This document shows positions 32,121 through 40,410 of a stretch of 43,081 nucleotides of DNA, in pieces. Every line of letters starts with the position of its first letter. The first letter of the stretch is position 1. Origin of the DNA: JBAVQS01 sp049694275 (GTDB lineage: Bacteria > Chloroflexota > Anaerolineae > UBA4142 > SHND01); assembly GCA_049694275.1 (NCBI GenBank), contig JBAVQS010000003.1, forward strand, positions 1 through 43,081, written 5' to 3'. Made by a program: the position numbers and the translations under genes. The notes under the pieces were generated by a model. The model was not told the origin of the DNA. It searched no databases and saw only the letters and a list, made by a program, of their open reading frames with translations.

Positions 32121-34709
32121 ATGACGTGGCAATTCTCCCTCTTTGTCATTCCGCTCTTTTTGAATGCCATTCTCGCCGCGGCAATCGGATGGGGCGCGTG
32201 GTCCCGCCGGGGCAGTCCCGGCGCCCGGCTGTTTGCCTACCTCATGCTGGCGACCGGCGAATGGAGCGTCGCCAGCATTCTGGAGGCGACGGCGGTGGGG
32301 TTGCCGAGCAAGGTGCTCTGGGCCAAGGTCGAGTATTTGGGCATTGTGGGCGTGGGCATCCTGTTGCTCATGTTCGTCGTCGAGTACACCCGGCAGGCGC
32401 GCTGGCTCACCCGGCGCAACACGGCGCTCTTGTGGGTTATCCCCGTCGTTACCCTGGCGCTCGTCTGGACGAATGAATGGCACGGGTTAATCTGGAGTAG
32501 CATCATGCCGAGCACCGGTTATGGCGATGTGCTCCTGACCTATCAGCACGGCGTGTGGTTCCTGCTCTTTGCCGCTTACAACTATGTCGCGATTATGGCC
32601 GGCATCCTCGTCCTGGTCCTGGAGACAATTCGCTATCATCACCTGTATCGCTTGCAGGCTATCACCCTGATTGCCGGGGTTATCCTGCCCCTCCTCTTGA
32701 ATTTCATCTACCTCTCGGGCCTGAGCCCGGTCCCTGGTCTGGACCTGACCCCCTTTGGATTCACCCTGGCCGGCCTTATCTTTGCCTTTACCCTCTTTCG
32801 CTACCGGCTGTTTGACCTGGCGCCAATCGCGCGGGACAGCCTGGTGGAAAAGATGCGCGACGGCGTGCTGGTCGTGGACGCGCAAAACCGGATCGTGGAC
32901 CTGAATCTGGTGGCGCAGCGTTGGCTCGCAACCGTGAACGCCTCCCTGATCGGGCAATCCGTGGAAAAGGTCCTGCCCATTCATCTGGACCCACCGACGC
33001 CGGACAGGCAGGAGCAAGAAACCCATTCCGAGATTACGCTGAAAAACGGCGAACTGCGCTATCTCGACCTCGATATCTCTCCGTTATATGACCAGTATCG
33101 CCGCTTGACAGGCCGGTTGCTGGTCCTGCGTGACAGCACGGCGCGCAAGTTGGTTGAGATGGAACTGGCGCGAGTCCAGGAACTCAACCATCGCATTCTG
33201 GAGCACGTCCCCGAGGGAATTTCGGTGCAGGATGCCAAAGGGTTTTTAACCTTTGTGAACCCGGCCCTGGCGGCGATGGTCGGGCGCACCCCGGCGGAGT
33301 TGGCTGGCAAGCACTGGAACGAGCTGGTGCCGACCGACCAGCGGGAACGGGTCCGGGAGGCGGTCAGCCGCTATATAGAGAACAAACCTGACCAGTACGA
33401 GATCGAGTTGCTCGCCAAAGACGGGACGCGCCCGCCGGTCTTGGTCTCGGGCAGCCCGCGCAGGGACCCGACGACGGGTGAACACGTCGAAACGGTGTCC
33501 GTCTATACCCATATCGGCGCGCAAAAGAGCGCGGCCCGTGAGCTCGAGACGCGCTCTGAGCAAATGACCTCGCTGTTTGATATCGCGCAAGTTCTCACCT
33601 CGGGCCAGGATATCAACCGGGCGCTGCAAGCGCTCCTCGCCGAGTGCCAGCGCGTGCTGCCCGTCGATGCCTTTGCCATCGCAGTCTATGACGCCAAAAC
33701 GGGTTTGATCTACCATCCGCTTTATTACGAGCATGGCCACTACCTGGTGCAGTCCCCCTCCGATATTCGCAACCACCCCGGCCTGAGCGGATATGTGATC
33801 CTGGAGCGCCGGACGATCTATCTGCCCGATACGCTCAAATTTGAAACGACGGCCCGGTTCGGGATTCTACGTTCCGGCGGCGAACCGGCGCGCTCGTACG
33901 TCGGCGTACCGCTCATCTTGCATGACCAGGTGGTCGGTGTCATTTCCATGCAGAGCAATGAGTCCGACGACTATACCCCCGACCAGATTCATCTCCTCGA
34001 AACCATCGCGCCGCTCGTCGCGATGGCTATAGAGAACGGCCGGCTGCCTGCGCTGGCACAGCAGGAGATGCGGCGGCGAAAGCAGGTCGAGACCGTGCTG
34101 CAGCAGGCGCGCGGCCGAATCATGGCGCTCGAAACGGAACTGCGCAAGGGGGCTATCGTCGATCCGCTGACCGGCCTGTTCAGTCCCGACTATAGCAAGG
34201 CCACGCTCTGGCGCGAATTCAAGCGCGCCGAGCGCGAGGCGCGTCCGATCAGTGTTGTGCTCATCGAGCAGGACCGCTTGCATGAGATTATCGATACGTT
34301 CGGCGACAAGGCCGGCGACCAGGTGCTCAAGGCGCTGGCAGACCTGTTAGGCAAAAAGATTCGAGCGTCGGACATTGCTTGCCGTTACAATCAGGAACAA
34401 CTCCTCGTCATGATGCCGGGTGCGTCCATCGAGATCGCCTCCCGGCGCGCTGAGCAGTGGCGCACGGCGTTTGCCCGGATGCGCATCAGCCGCGACGGCA
34501 AATCCCTTGGCAATACCCTCTCTCTCGGCATCGCCGCATTCCCCGCCCACGGCGCCACACCGGAGCAATTGCTCCAGGCCGCCGAGCACGCGCTCGACGC
34601 CGCTCGCGCCGCGGGGCGCAACTGCATCGGCATCGCCGTCACCCCGCTGCCAGCCGAGCCTATCCAGGCATCCACCCCTGTGCCTCAAGCCAACCCCGCG
34701 CCCCGATAG
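32121..34709 (+). CDS. Membrane PAS-PAS-GAF protein with degenerate GGDEF domain
   Basis: An 862-residue signalling protein: an N-terminal seven-helix sensor of the HisKA_7TM type (about 1-235), a PAS (about 250-345), a second PAS (about 355-470), a GAF (about 490-640), a coiled segment, and a GGDEF-type domain (about 680-830). In that domain the signature that should read GG(D/E)EF is NQEQL (757-761), so it probably does not make cyclic di-GMP; it may bind GTP or act as a dimerisation platform. There is no histidine kinase domain. TATAAT (32106-32111) lies nine bases before the ATG and no ribosome site is visible, so the transcript may be leaderless or depend on read-through from the CoA-transferase gene. 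C-terminal tail Pro-rich. Confidence 0.9.
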   Translation: MTWQFSLFVIPLFLNAILAAAIGWGAWSRRGSPGARLFAYLMLATGEWSVASILEATAVGLPSKVLWAKVEYLGIVGVGILLLMFVVEYTRQARWLTRRNTALLWVIPVVTLALVWTNEWHGLIWSSIMPSTGYGDVLLTYQHGVWFLLFAAYNYVAIMAGILVLVLETIRYHHLYRLQAITLIAGVILPLLLNFIYLSGLSPVPGLDLTPFGFTLAGLIFAFTLFRYRLFDLAPIARDSLVEKMRDGVLVVDAQNRIVDLNLVAQRWLATVNASLIGQSVEKVLPIHLDPPTPDRQEQETHSEITLKNGELRYLDLDISPLYDQYRRLTGRLLVLRDSTARKLVEMELARVQELNHRILEHVPEGISVQDAKGFLTFVNPALAAMVGRTPAELAGKHWNELVPTDQRERVREAVSRYIENKPDQYEIELLAKDGTRPPVLVSGSPRRDPTTGEHVETVSVYTHIGAQKSAARELETRSEQMTSLFDIAQVLTSGQDINRALQALLAECQRVLPVDAFAIAVYDAKTGLIYHPLYYEHGHYLVQSPSDIRNHPGLSGYVILERRTIYLPDTLKFETTARFGILRSGGEPARSYVGVPLILHDQVVGVISMQSNESDDYTPDQIHLLETIAPLVAMAIENGRLPALAQQEMRRRKQVETVLQQARGRIMALETELRKGAIVDPLTGLFSPDYSKATLWREFKRAEREARPISVVLIEQDRLHEIIDTFGDKAGDQVLKALADLLGKKIRASDIACRYNQEQLLVMMPGASIEIASRRAEQWRTAFARMRISRDGKSLGNTLSLGIAAFPAHGATPEQLLQAAEHALDAARAAGRNCIGIAVTPLPAEPIQASTPVPQANPAPR

Positions 34710-34841
34710 GGGGCCCACAGGACCATTCGGCAACCCTCAGCAGACTATTCAATTCTTCGTAGTTGCTCAAGGCTGAGCTGTCCTTCGCCACTTCTCTTTT
34801 CCTGTCTCCCTGTCTCCCTGTTTACCTCTCTACCCGATTGG

Positions 34842-34870
34842 TTGACCGATGCTACCCGGCCAAGTATAAT
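34842..34870 (+). promoter_or_regulatory. Promoter of the radical SAM gene
   Basis: TTGACC (34842-34847), 17 bases, then TATAAT (34865-34870). The predicted start of RNA is near 34877, a few bases before the ATG at 34881. The preceding 130-base gap holds only a pyrimidine-rich stretch with repeated CTGTCTCC units (34801-34830). Confidence 0.85.
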
Positions 34871-34880
34871 GGGCCACAGT

Positions 34881-36032
34881 ATGATCGCTTCTCTACTTCC
34901 CAAGATCCCTCTCTATTGGTCCTTTTACCGGTTTGGCACGCCCAAGCTGCTGCCGTTCAGCCTCGTCATTAGCATCTCATACCGCTGCAACAGCAAATGC
35001 AAGACGTGCGACGTCTGGCGCAAGCCGAACGACGACTTGACGTTGGAAGAGTGGACCACGGTGTTCAAGAAAATCGGGCACGGCCCGATCTATATGACCT
35101 TTACCGGCGGCGAGCCCTTCCTCCGCAAGGACCTCCCCGATATGGTCCTGGCCGCCTACCGGCACTGCCATCCCGAATACATCACTGTCCCGACGAACGG
35201 CATCCTCACCCAGCGCATCCTCGACGGAGTCGAGCGCATCTGCACGGCCGCGCCGCGCTCTCAGATCGGCATCAACCTGTCACTCGACGGCGTCGGGCAG
35301 GAGCATGACGAGATTCGCCTCGTGCCGGGCAACTGGGACCGCTCGATGCAGACCTGGGCGGGGCTCAAGGAACTGCAAAAGAAACACAAGAACCTGGTCC
35401 TCTCCATTCACACCGTCATCAGCCAGTTCAATGTGCAGAGGTTCCATGGAATCTATGAGGGCTTGCAGCCGCTCAAGCCCGATTCCTATATCACCGAAGT
35501 GGCCGAAGAACGGGTTGAGCTGGATACGGTCGGGCTCAACATTACGCCGATGGCGAAGGATTATGGCCCGATCGCCGATTTCCTCAGCGAGCGCGCCCAC
35601 GCCATGCCGGTCCACGGGATGGCGCGCGTCACGCAATCGTTCCGCGCCCGCTATTACCAGATGGCCAAGCGCACGCTGGTCGAACAGCGCCAGATCATCC
35701 CCTGCTTTGCCGGATGGGCGAGCGGGCATATCGCGCCGAACGGCGATGTTTGGTCCTGCTGCATCCGCGCCGAGCCGGTGGGCAATCTCCGCAATACCGA
35801 TTATGACCTGCGCCCGATCTGGTTTGAAGAGGTCGGGAGCATGCGGACCCTGCGCCAGAGCATCGCCGCCGGCGAGTGCGCCTGCCCGATGGCGAACGCG
35901 AGCTATGCCAACATGCTCCTGCACCCGCCAACCCTCCTCCAGGTCGCGCGCGAGCTCCTTACCCGGCCCAACGTCCCGCTGGAAAAGCATGGGCCGGGCG
36001 ATCCCATCCGGCTGTCCGGTCCCGGCGATTAA
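34881..36032 (+). CDS. Radical SAM protein with SPASM-like C terminus
   Basis: A 383-residue protein with the 4Fe-4S motif C36-x3-C40-x2-C43 (CNSKCKTC), the TFTGGEPFLRKDL motif that binds SAM, a SLDGVGQEHDE loop, and a Cys-rich C-terminal part (CFAGWASGHIAPNGDVWSCC and CACPM) typical of SPASM/twitch domains that hold extra iron-sulfur clusters. Relatives modify peptides or make cofactors; some are generic MoaA/PqqE-like proteins. No precursor peptide gene is visible beside it. The ATG at 34881 is chosen because it lies where the promoter would start RNA; an earlier ATG (34869) falls within the -10 box. No ribosome site is present, so the message is probably leaderless. It precedes the nuo operon by about 100 bases. 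Confidence 0.88.
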   Translation: MIASLLPKIPLYWSFYRFGTPKLLPFSLVISISYRCNSKCKTCDVWRKPNDDLTLEEWTTVFKKIGHGPIYMTFTGGEPFLRKDLPDMVLAAYRHCHPEYITVPTNGILTQRILDGVERICTAAPRSQIGINLSLDGVGQEHDEIRLVPGNWDRSMQTWAGLKELQKKHKNLVLSIHTVISQFNVQRFHGIYEGLQPLKPDSYITEVAEERVELDTVGLNITPMAKDYGPIADFLSERAHAMPVHGMARVTQSFRARYYQMAKRTLVEQRQIIPCFAGWASGHIAPNGDVWSCCIRAEPVGNLRNTDYDLRPIWFEEVGSMRTLRQSIAAGECACPMANASYANMLLHPPTLLQVARELLTRPNVPLEKHGPGDPIRLSGPGD

Positions 36033-36082
36033 CGTCACCGGCGTTGACGGCAGCAGGGGTGCGCAAGCTGATTGTGATATAC

Positions 36083-36111
36083 TTTACGAACGGATACCGG
36101 CGTGGTATAAT
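36083..36111 (+). promoter_or_regulatory. Promoter of the nuo operon
   Basis: An extended -10 TGGTATAAT (36103-36111) with a -35 TTTACG (36083-36088) 17 bases before. RNA would start near 36118, just before a six-codon reading frame (36120-36140) that overlaps the nuoB start; whether it is translated is unknown. Confidence 0.75.
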
Positions 36112-36132
36112 CTGGCAAAATGTGGGGTGAGA

Positions 36133-36675
36133 ATGAGTGATCAAATAATTCCGAGCGAACAGATTCGCGGGCCTCAGGACAAATCGGGCGCGCCGGGCAC
36201 GGTCTTTCTTAAACTCGAAGACGCGGTGCGCTGGGCGCGGACCAAGTCGATGTGGCCCCTTCTTTTTGGCCTCGCCTGCTGCGCCATCGAGATGATGGAT
36301 ACTTTTGCCTCGTATTTCGACCTCGCCCGGTTCGGCATGGAGGTCTATCGCGCCTCGCCCCGCCAGGCGGACCTGATGATTGTGTCGGGCCGCGTCTCGC
36401 GCAAGATGGCCGCCGTCGTGCGGCAGCTCTATGACCAGATGCCCGACCCGAAATGGGTGATTGCGATGGGCGACTGCGCCTCCAGCGGCGGCGTCTATAA
36501 TAACTATGCTATCCTGCAGGGGGTGGACGAAATCATCCCGGTGGATGTCTATGTGTCGGGCTGTCCGCCGCGCCCCGAAGCGCTCATGGATGGCATCCTG
36601 CGCCTGCACAAAAAGATAGAGACCCAGGAGCCGCGCGGGCAGATCAAGATTGAAGGGTTTGGGCTCAGAGGTTAG
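36133..36675 (+). CDS. nuoB: NADH-quinone oxidoreductase subunit B
   Basis: NuoB carries the terminal 4Fe-4S cluster N2 of complex I, next to the quinone site, in the peripheral arm. The 180 residues have the four expected ligands C49, C50, C115 and C144, in LACCAIEMM, GDCASSGG and VSGCPPRPE. GGGGTGAGA precedes the ATG. It is the first gene of the visible nuo operon; nuoA, normally directly upstream, is not in the window, where a radical SAM gene stands instead. It is 23 bases from nuoCD. Confidence 0.97.
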   Translation: MSDQIIPSEQIRGPQDKSGAPGTVFLKLEDAVRWARTKSMWPLLFGLACCAIEMMDTFASYFDLARFGMEVYRASPRQADLMIVSGRVSRKMAAVVRQLYDQMPDPKWVIAMGDCASSGGVYNNYAILQGVDEIIPVDVYVSGCPPRPEALMDGILRLHKKIETQEPRGQIKIEGFGLRG

Positions 36676-36698
36676 TCATAACATCGAGGATAAAAACG

Positions 36699-38603
36699 AT
36701 GGCAGTTGCAACCCGAGAGGCGCCGGTCATGCCGGCGGCGCAGGCGAATGATGTAATCGGCAAGCTACAGGAACGCTTCCCGGATGCGGTGCGCGATGTG
36801 CTGGAATTTCGCGGCGAGCAGACGGCGACCGTCGCGCGCGAGGCGCTCCCCGAGCTCGCGCGGTTTTTGCGAGACGAGCTGCATTTCGAGGAACTGGCGG
36901 ATGTGACTGTGCTCGACTGGCTCATCCACGCCAGGAACACGCCGGCCGATGAGGCCGGGCCGTTCTCGGACGGCGCAGGCCGCGACCCGGCCGAGTCCCG
37001 GCCGCGTTTTGACGTCCTCTATTCCTTCCTCTCGCTCTCCGGCAAAGCCCGCGTCCGCCTCCGCGCCCAGGTGAGCGCCGCCGATGCGAATGTGCCGACC
37101 CTCACCGGCGTCTATCCCGGCGCCAATTTCTACGAGCGCGAGGTCTTTGACCTCTTTGGCGTCAATTTTGTCGGGCATCCCTTCATGCACCGCATCCTCC
37201 TGCCCGATTACTGGGTCGGCCACCCGCTCCGCAAGGATAACCCGCTGGGGTATGAACCGGTCCAATTCACGCACACCATCAAAGAGATCCAGGCGGACAA
37301 GCCCCGCGATGTGCCGCCGCCCAAGCCGCGCGAAGAGATTTTTGCCATCGACGGCATGGCGCGCGAGATTCCGCTGGCCGGCGGTCTGATGTCGGCCACG
37401 CCGCTCCCCCCGGTCGCGGAAGGGGCCCACGAAAACCTGCTCATCAACATGGGGCCGCACCATCCCTCGACCCACGGCGTGCTCCGCGTGGCTCTGGAAG
37501 TGGACGGCGAAAAGATTGTCAGCGCGCTCCCCGATATCGGCTATTTGCACACCGGTATCGAAAAGAACATGGAGTACAAGTCGTACATCAAGACCCTGCC
37601 GCTGACGGACCGGATGGATTATCTCTCAACCGTGATCAATAACCTCGGCTATTGCACGGCGGTCGAAAAACTGATGGAGGTGCAGGTCCCCGAGCGGGCG
37701 CAGATTATCCGGGTGCTTTTGAGCGAGGTGCAGCGCATCTCCTCGCACCTGATCGCCGTCGGCACCGCTGCGATGGATATCGGCGCCGTGAGCATGTTCA
37801 CCTATGCGTTCCGCGAACGCGAGGCGGCGCTGGATATTTTCGAGGCGGTGAGCGGCGCGCGCATGATGACCAGCTATATTCGCATCGGCGGCGTGGCGCT
37901 CGACGTGCCGCAGGGCTTTTCCGACCAGGTCCGCGCGTTCGTCAAAATGATGCCGGGCCACATCGCCGAGTACGAGCGCCTGCTCGACAAGAACCCCATC
38001 TGGCTCGAACGGACCCGCGGGGTGGGCGAATATACCGCCGCCGATGCCCTCAGCCTCGGCATCACCGGGCCGCTCCTCCGCGCGACCGGCGTGGATTGGG
38101 ACCTGCGCAAGCGGATGCCGTATTCGACCTACGAGAGCTATGACTTTGACGTGCCGCTGGGCTCGACCGGCAAGGGCGACATCTATACCCTCTACCGGCT
38201 GCGTATTCAAGAGATGCGCCAGAGCCTGCGCATCATCGAGCAGGCGGTCAATCGGCTCGACAAGGCGCGGGGCCCGTTCATGACCGCCAATCGCAAAGTG
38301 GCGCCGCCGCCCAAGCAAGAGCTGCAGCAGAGCATGGAGAGCCTCATCCACCACTTCAAGTTGTGGACGGAGGGGTTCAAGCCGCCCGTCGGGTTTGTCT
38401 ATTCGGCGGTCGAGTCGCCGCGCGGCGAGCTCGGTTTCCTCCTGTCGTCCGATGGGTCCAACAAGCCGCATCGCGTGCACGTCCGGACGCCCAGCTTTGC
38501 CAATCTCCAGCTCTTGCCGCTGGTATCCAAAGGCCGCTTTATCTCGGACCTCGTCGGTCTGATTGCCATGATTGATATTGTCTTGGGCGACGTCGATCGC
38601 TAA
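36699..38603 (+). CDS. nuoCD: NADH-quinone oxidoreductase fused subunits C and D
   Basis: A 634-residue fusion: a NuoC part (about 1-215, with FYEREVFDLFGVNFVGHP, HPLRKDNPL) and a NuoD part (from about 244, LINMGPHHPSTHGVLRV, then IGYLHTGIEKNMEYK, DRMDYLSTVINNLGY, and the C terminus DLVGLIAMIDIVLGDVDR). NuoD holds the quinone-binding pocket next to cluster N2. The linker is about 30 residues, Pro-rich. NuoC has an insertion rich in Asp/Pro around residues 80-105. GAGG lies nine bases before the ATG. Fused NuoCD occurs in several bacterial groups. It lies between nuoB and the four-helix-bundle gene. Confidence 0.96.
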   Translation: MAVATREAPVMPAAQANDVIGKLQERFPDAVRDVLEFRGEQTATVAREALPELARFLRDELHFEELADVTVLDWLIHARNTPADEAGPFSDGAGRDPAESRPRFDVLYSFLSLSGKARVRLRAQVSAADANVPTLTGVYPGANFYEREVFDLFGVNFVGHPFMHRILLPDYWVGHPLRKDNPLGYEPVQFTHTIKEIQADKPRDVPPPKPREEIFAIDGMAREIPLAGGLMSATPLPPVAEGAHENLLINMGPHHPSTHGVLRVALEVDGEKIVSALPDIGYLHTGIEKNMEYKSYIKTLPLTDRMDYLSTVINNLGYCTAVEKLMEVQVPERAQIIRVLLSEVQRISSHLIAVGTAAMDIGAVSMFTYAFREREAALDIFEAVSGARMMTSYIRIGGVALDVPQGFSDQVRAFVKMMPGHIAEYERLLDKNPIWLERTRGVGEYTAADALSLGITGPLLRATGVDWDLRKRMPYSTYESYDFDVPLGSTGKGDIYTLYRLRIQEMRQSLRIIEQAVNRLDKARGPFMTANRKVAPPPKQELQQSMESLIHHFKLWTEGFKPPVGFVYSAVESPRGELGFLLSSDGSNKPHRVHVRTPSFANLQLLPLVSKGRFISDLVGLIAMIDIVLGDVDR

Positions 38604-38637
38604 CACAGCGCAGAGAACTGGAATCGAGGGGGGAAAG

Positions 38638-39006
38638 ATGATTGAGCATGTACGGCGCGAAATCTGGCTCAAGGCCACCGACCTGTTGGTGCCGGTGTAT
38701 GCCATGACCAGCCGCTTTCCGAAGGATGAATTACAGAGTCAGATCAACCAACTGCGCGCGGCCACCGTTGGCATTGTCGTCAGCCTGGCGGAAGGGTTCG
38801 GCGCAGAGAGTGAGATCGATGTCGAGCGCTTTATCAAATCCTCGCTGCGCGCCGCCCACGACTGTGTCGCGGGCCTGGAGGTTGTGCGCCGCCTGGGGCT
38901 CTGCCCGGCTCATGAGGCCGAAGATCTGATCGCTCACGCGCAAGAGATCGTGGGGATGCTCACCGGCATGGTGAACAATCCAGGCAATCCGGCCCAATCC
39001 TTGTAA
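38638..39006 (+). CDS. Four-helix-bundle protein of the 23S-IVP family
   Basis: A 122-residue all-helical protein with the typical pattern: an IWLKATDLLVPVYAMTSRFPKDE start, LRAATVGIVVSLAEGFG, RFIKSSLRAAHDCVAGLEVVRRLG, and a last helix around EEIVGML. The family is found as inserts of 23S rRNA genes and as free genes, some next to diversity-generating elements; function is generally not known. Here it is an isolated gene with a good ribosome site (GAGGGGGGAAAG) in the nuo operon between nuoCD and nuoF, the position normally filled by nuoE. It is not similar to NuoE: no 2Fe-2S Cys pattern. Confidence 0.9.
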   Translation: MIEHVRREIWLKATDLLVPVYAMTSRFPKDELQSQINQLRAATVGIVVSLAEGFGAESEIDVERFIKSSLRAAHDCVAGLEVVRRLGLCPAHEAEDLIAHAQEIVGMLTGMVNNPGNPAQSL

Positions 39007-39020
39007 CCCGACCCACGCCT

Positions 39021-40301
39021 ATGACTAATATCATTTTACGCGATCTGGATATTCCCGACCTGGCCCGTCTGGACGTTTATCAAAAGAACGGCGGCTATGC
39101 CGGCCTGCAGAAAGCGCTGGATATGACGCCGGAGCAGGTGATCGACGTGGTCAAAGCCTCCGGGCTGCGCGGCCGCGGCGGCGCCGGGTTCCCTGCCGGC
39201 GTCAAGTGGAGCTTTTTGCCCAAGGGGGTCTTTCCGCGCTATCTCACCTGCAACGCCGACGAATCCGAGCCGGGCACGTTCAAAGACCGGCAGATTATGG
39301 AGAACAATCCCCACCAGTTGCTGGAAGGGATTGCGATTGCCTGCTACGCCATCCAGTGCAACGTCGCCTTTATCTATATTCGCGGCGAATACCCGCGGGC
39401 GGCGCGCATCCTGGAACAGGCGATTGCCGCGGCCACGGAGCAGCACCTCCTCGGCGACCGGATCCTCGGCTATGATTACAACCTGCGCATTGTGGTCCAT
39501 CGCGGCGCGGGCGCCTACGAATGCGGCGAAGAGACGGCGCTCCTCGAATCGCTCGAAGGCAAGCAGGGGATGCCGCGCGTCAAGCCCCCCTTCCCGGCGA
39601 GCGTGGGCCTCTATGGCAAGCCCACGGTGATTAACAATGTCGAGACGCTGGCGAATGTGCCTTCGATTCTCGACCGCGGCGCGGACTGGTACAAGACGAT
39701 GGGCACCGAGAAATCGCCGGGGCCCAAGGTGTTTTGCCTGAGCGGTCATGTGAATCGGCCCGGCAATTACGAAGCGCCGCTCGGCTCAATCACCTTCCGC
39801 GACTTGATTTACGGCGAGCAGTACGGCCAGGGGGTGCGGAACGGCAAAAACGTCAAGGCGATCCTGCCGGCGGGCGCGAGCGCGCCGATGTTGACCGGCG
39901 CGGCGCTCGACACGAAACTCGACTATGAATCGGTCCAGGCTGCCGGCTCGATGCTCGGCTCCGCCTCGGTCATCGTGCTCGACGAGGATACCTGCATCGT
40001 CTGGGCCACATCCAAGATGACGCACTTTTTCCGGCACGAGTCCTGCGGCAAGTGCACACCGTGCCGCGAGGGGACGTACTGGCTCGACAAGGTGCTCGAA
40101 CGGCTTGACGCAGGGCAGGGCTCGCTGGCCGATATCGACCTGCTCACCACGGTCGCCAACCAGATCGTCGGCCGCACCCTTTGCCCGCTCGGCGATTTCG
40201 CCACCTCGCCGACCCTGGGCAGCATCAAGTGGTTCCGCGACGAGTACGAGCGGCACGTCAAAGAGGGCGGCTGCTGGGCCAAGAACGGGCATAGTCATTA
40301 G
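39021..40301 (+). CDS. nuoF: NADH-quinone oxidoreductase subunit F
   Basis: NuoF binds NADH and FMN and carries 4Fe-4S cluster N3. The 426 residues show GLRGRGGAGFPAGVKWSF (NADH/FMN), NADESEPGTFKDR, GAGAYECGEETALLESLEG, and the cluster ligands C342, C345, C348 and C388 in ESCGKCTPCREG and TLCPLGD. The length is normal. No clear ribosome site precedes the ATG; the four-helix-bundle gene ends 14 bases upstream and translation may be coupled. NuoE, its usual partner, is not in the window. Confidence 0.97.
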   Translation: MTNIILRDLDIPDLARLDVYQKNGGYAGLQKALDMTPEQVIDVVKASGLRGRGGAGFPAGVKWSFLPKGVFPRYLTCNADESEPGTFKDRQIMENNPHQLLEGIAIACYAIQCNVAFIYIRGEYPRAARILEQAIAAATEQHLLGDRILGYDYNLRIVVHRGAGAYECGEETALLESLEGKQGMPRVKPPFPASVGLYGKPTVINNVETLANVPSILDRGADWYKTMGTEKSPGPKVFCLSGHVNRPGNYEAPLGSITFRDLIYGEQYGQGVRNGKNVKAILPAGASAPMLTGAALDTKLDYESVQAAGSMLGSASVIVLDEDTCIVWATSKMTHFFRHESCGKCTPCREGTYWLDKVLERLDAGQGSLADIDLLTTVANQIVGRTLCPLGDFATSPTLGSIKWFRDEYERHVKEGGCWAKNGHSH

Positions 40302-40307
40302 AAGTGA

Positions 40308-40376
40308 ATGTTGCCTGAAAATCGAATTCCGACCCATCCCGGCGAAATTCTTAAAGAGGAATTTCCGCTTCCTTGA
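40308..40376 (+). pseudogene. Remnant of a HigA-type antitoxin gene
   Basis: A 22-codon frame reads MLPENRIPTHPGEILKEEFP and stops. The RIPTHPGEILKEEF segment is the hallmark start of HigA-family helix-turn-helix antitoxins, which then continue with the DNA-binding domain. Here the frame breaks after the tag and nothing recognisable follows, and no HigB toxin is present. It sits in the 109-base gap between nuoF and nuoG. Most likely the leftover end of a lost gene; a real short peptide is less likely. Confidence 0.7.
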
Positions 40377-40410
40377 GTTTCCCTAGTTCTGGTTTAGGAT
40401 TTTTTCAATC

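Noticed and set aside
34801..34830. CTGTCTCC tandem units as a CRISPR-like or regulatory array
   Set aside because: Only two to three short imperfect units without spacers; simple pyrimidine-rich repeat.
40374..40376. TGA ending the HigA remnant as a second selenocysteine codon
   Set aside because: HigA proteins have no Cys at this point, downstream codons do not continue the family, and no stem-loop is obvious.
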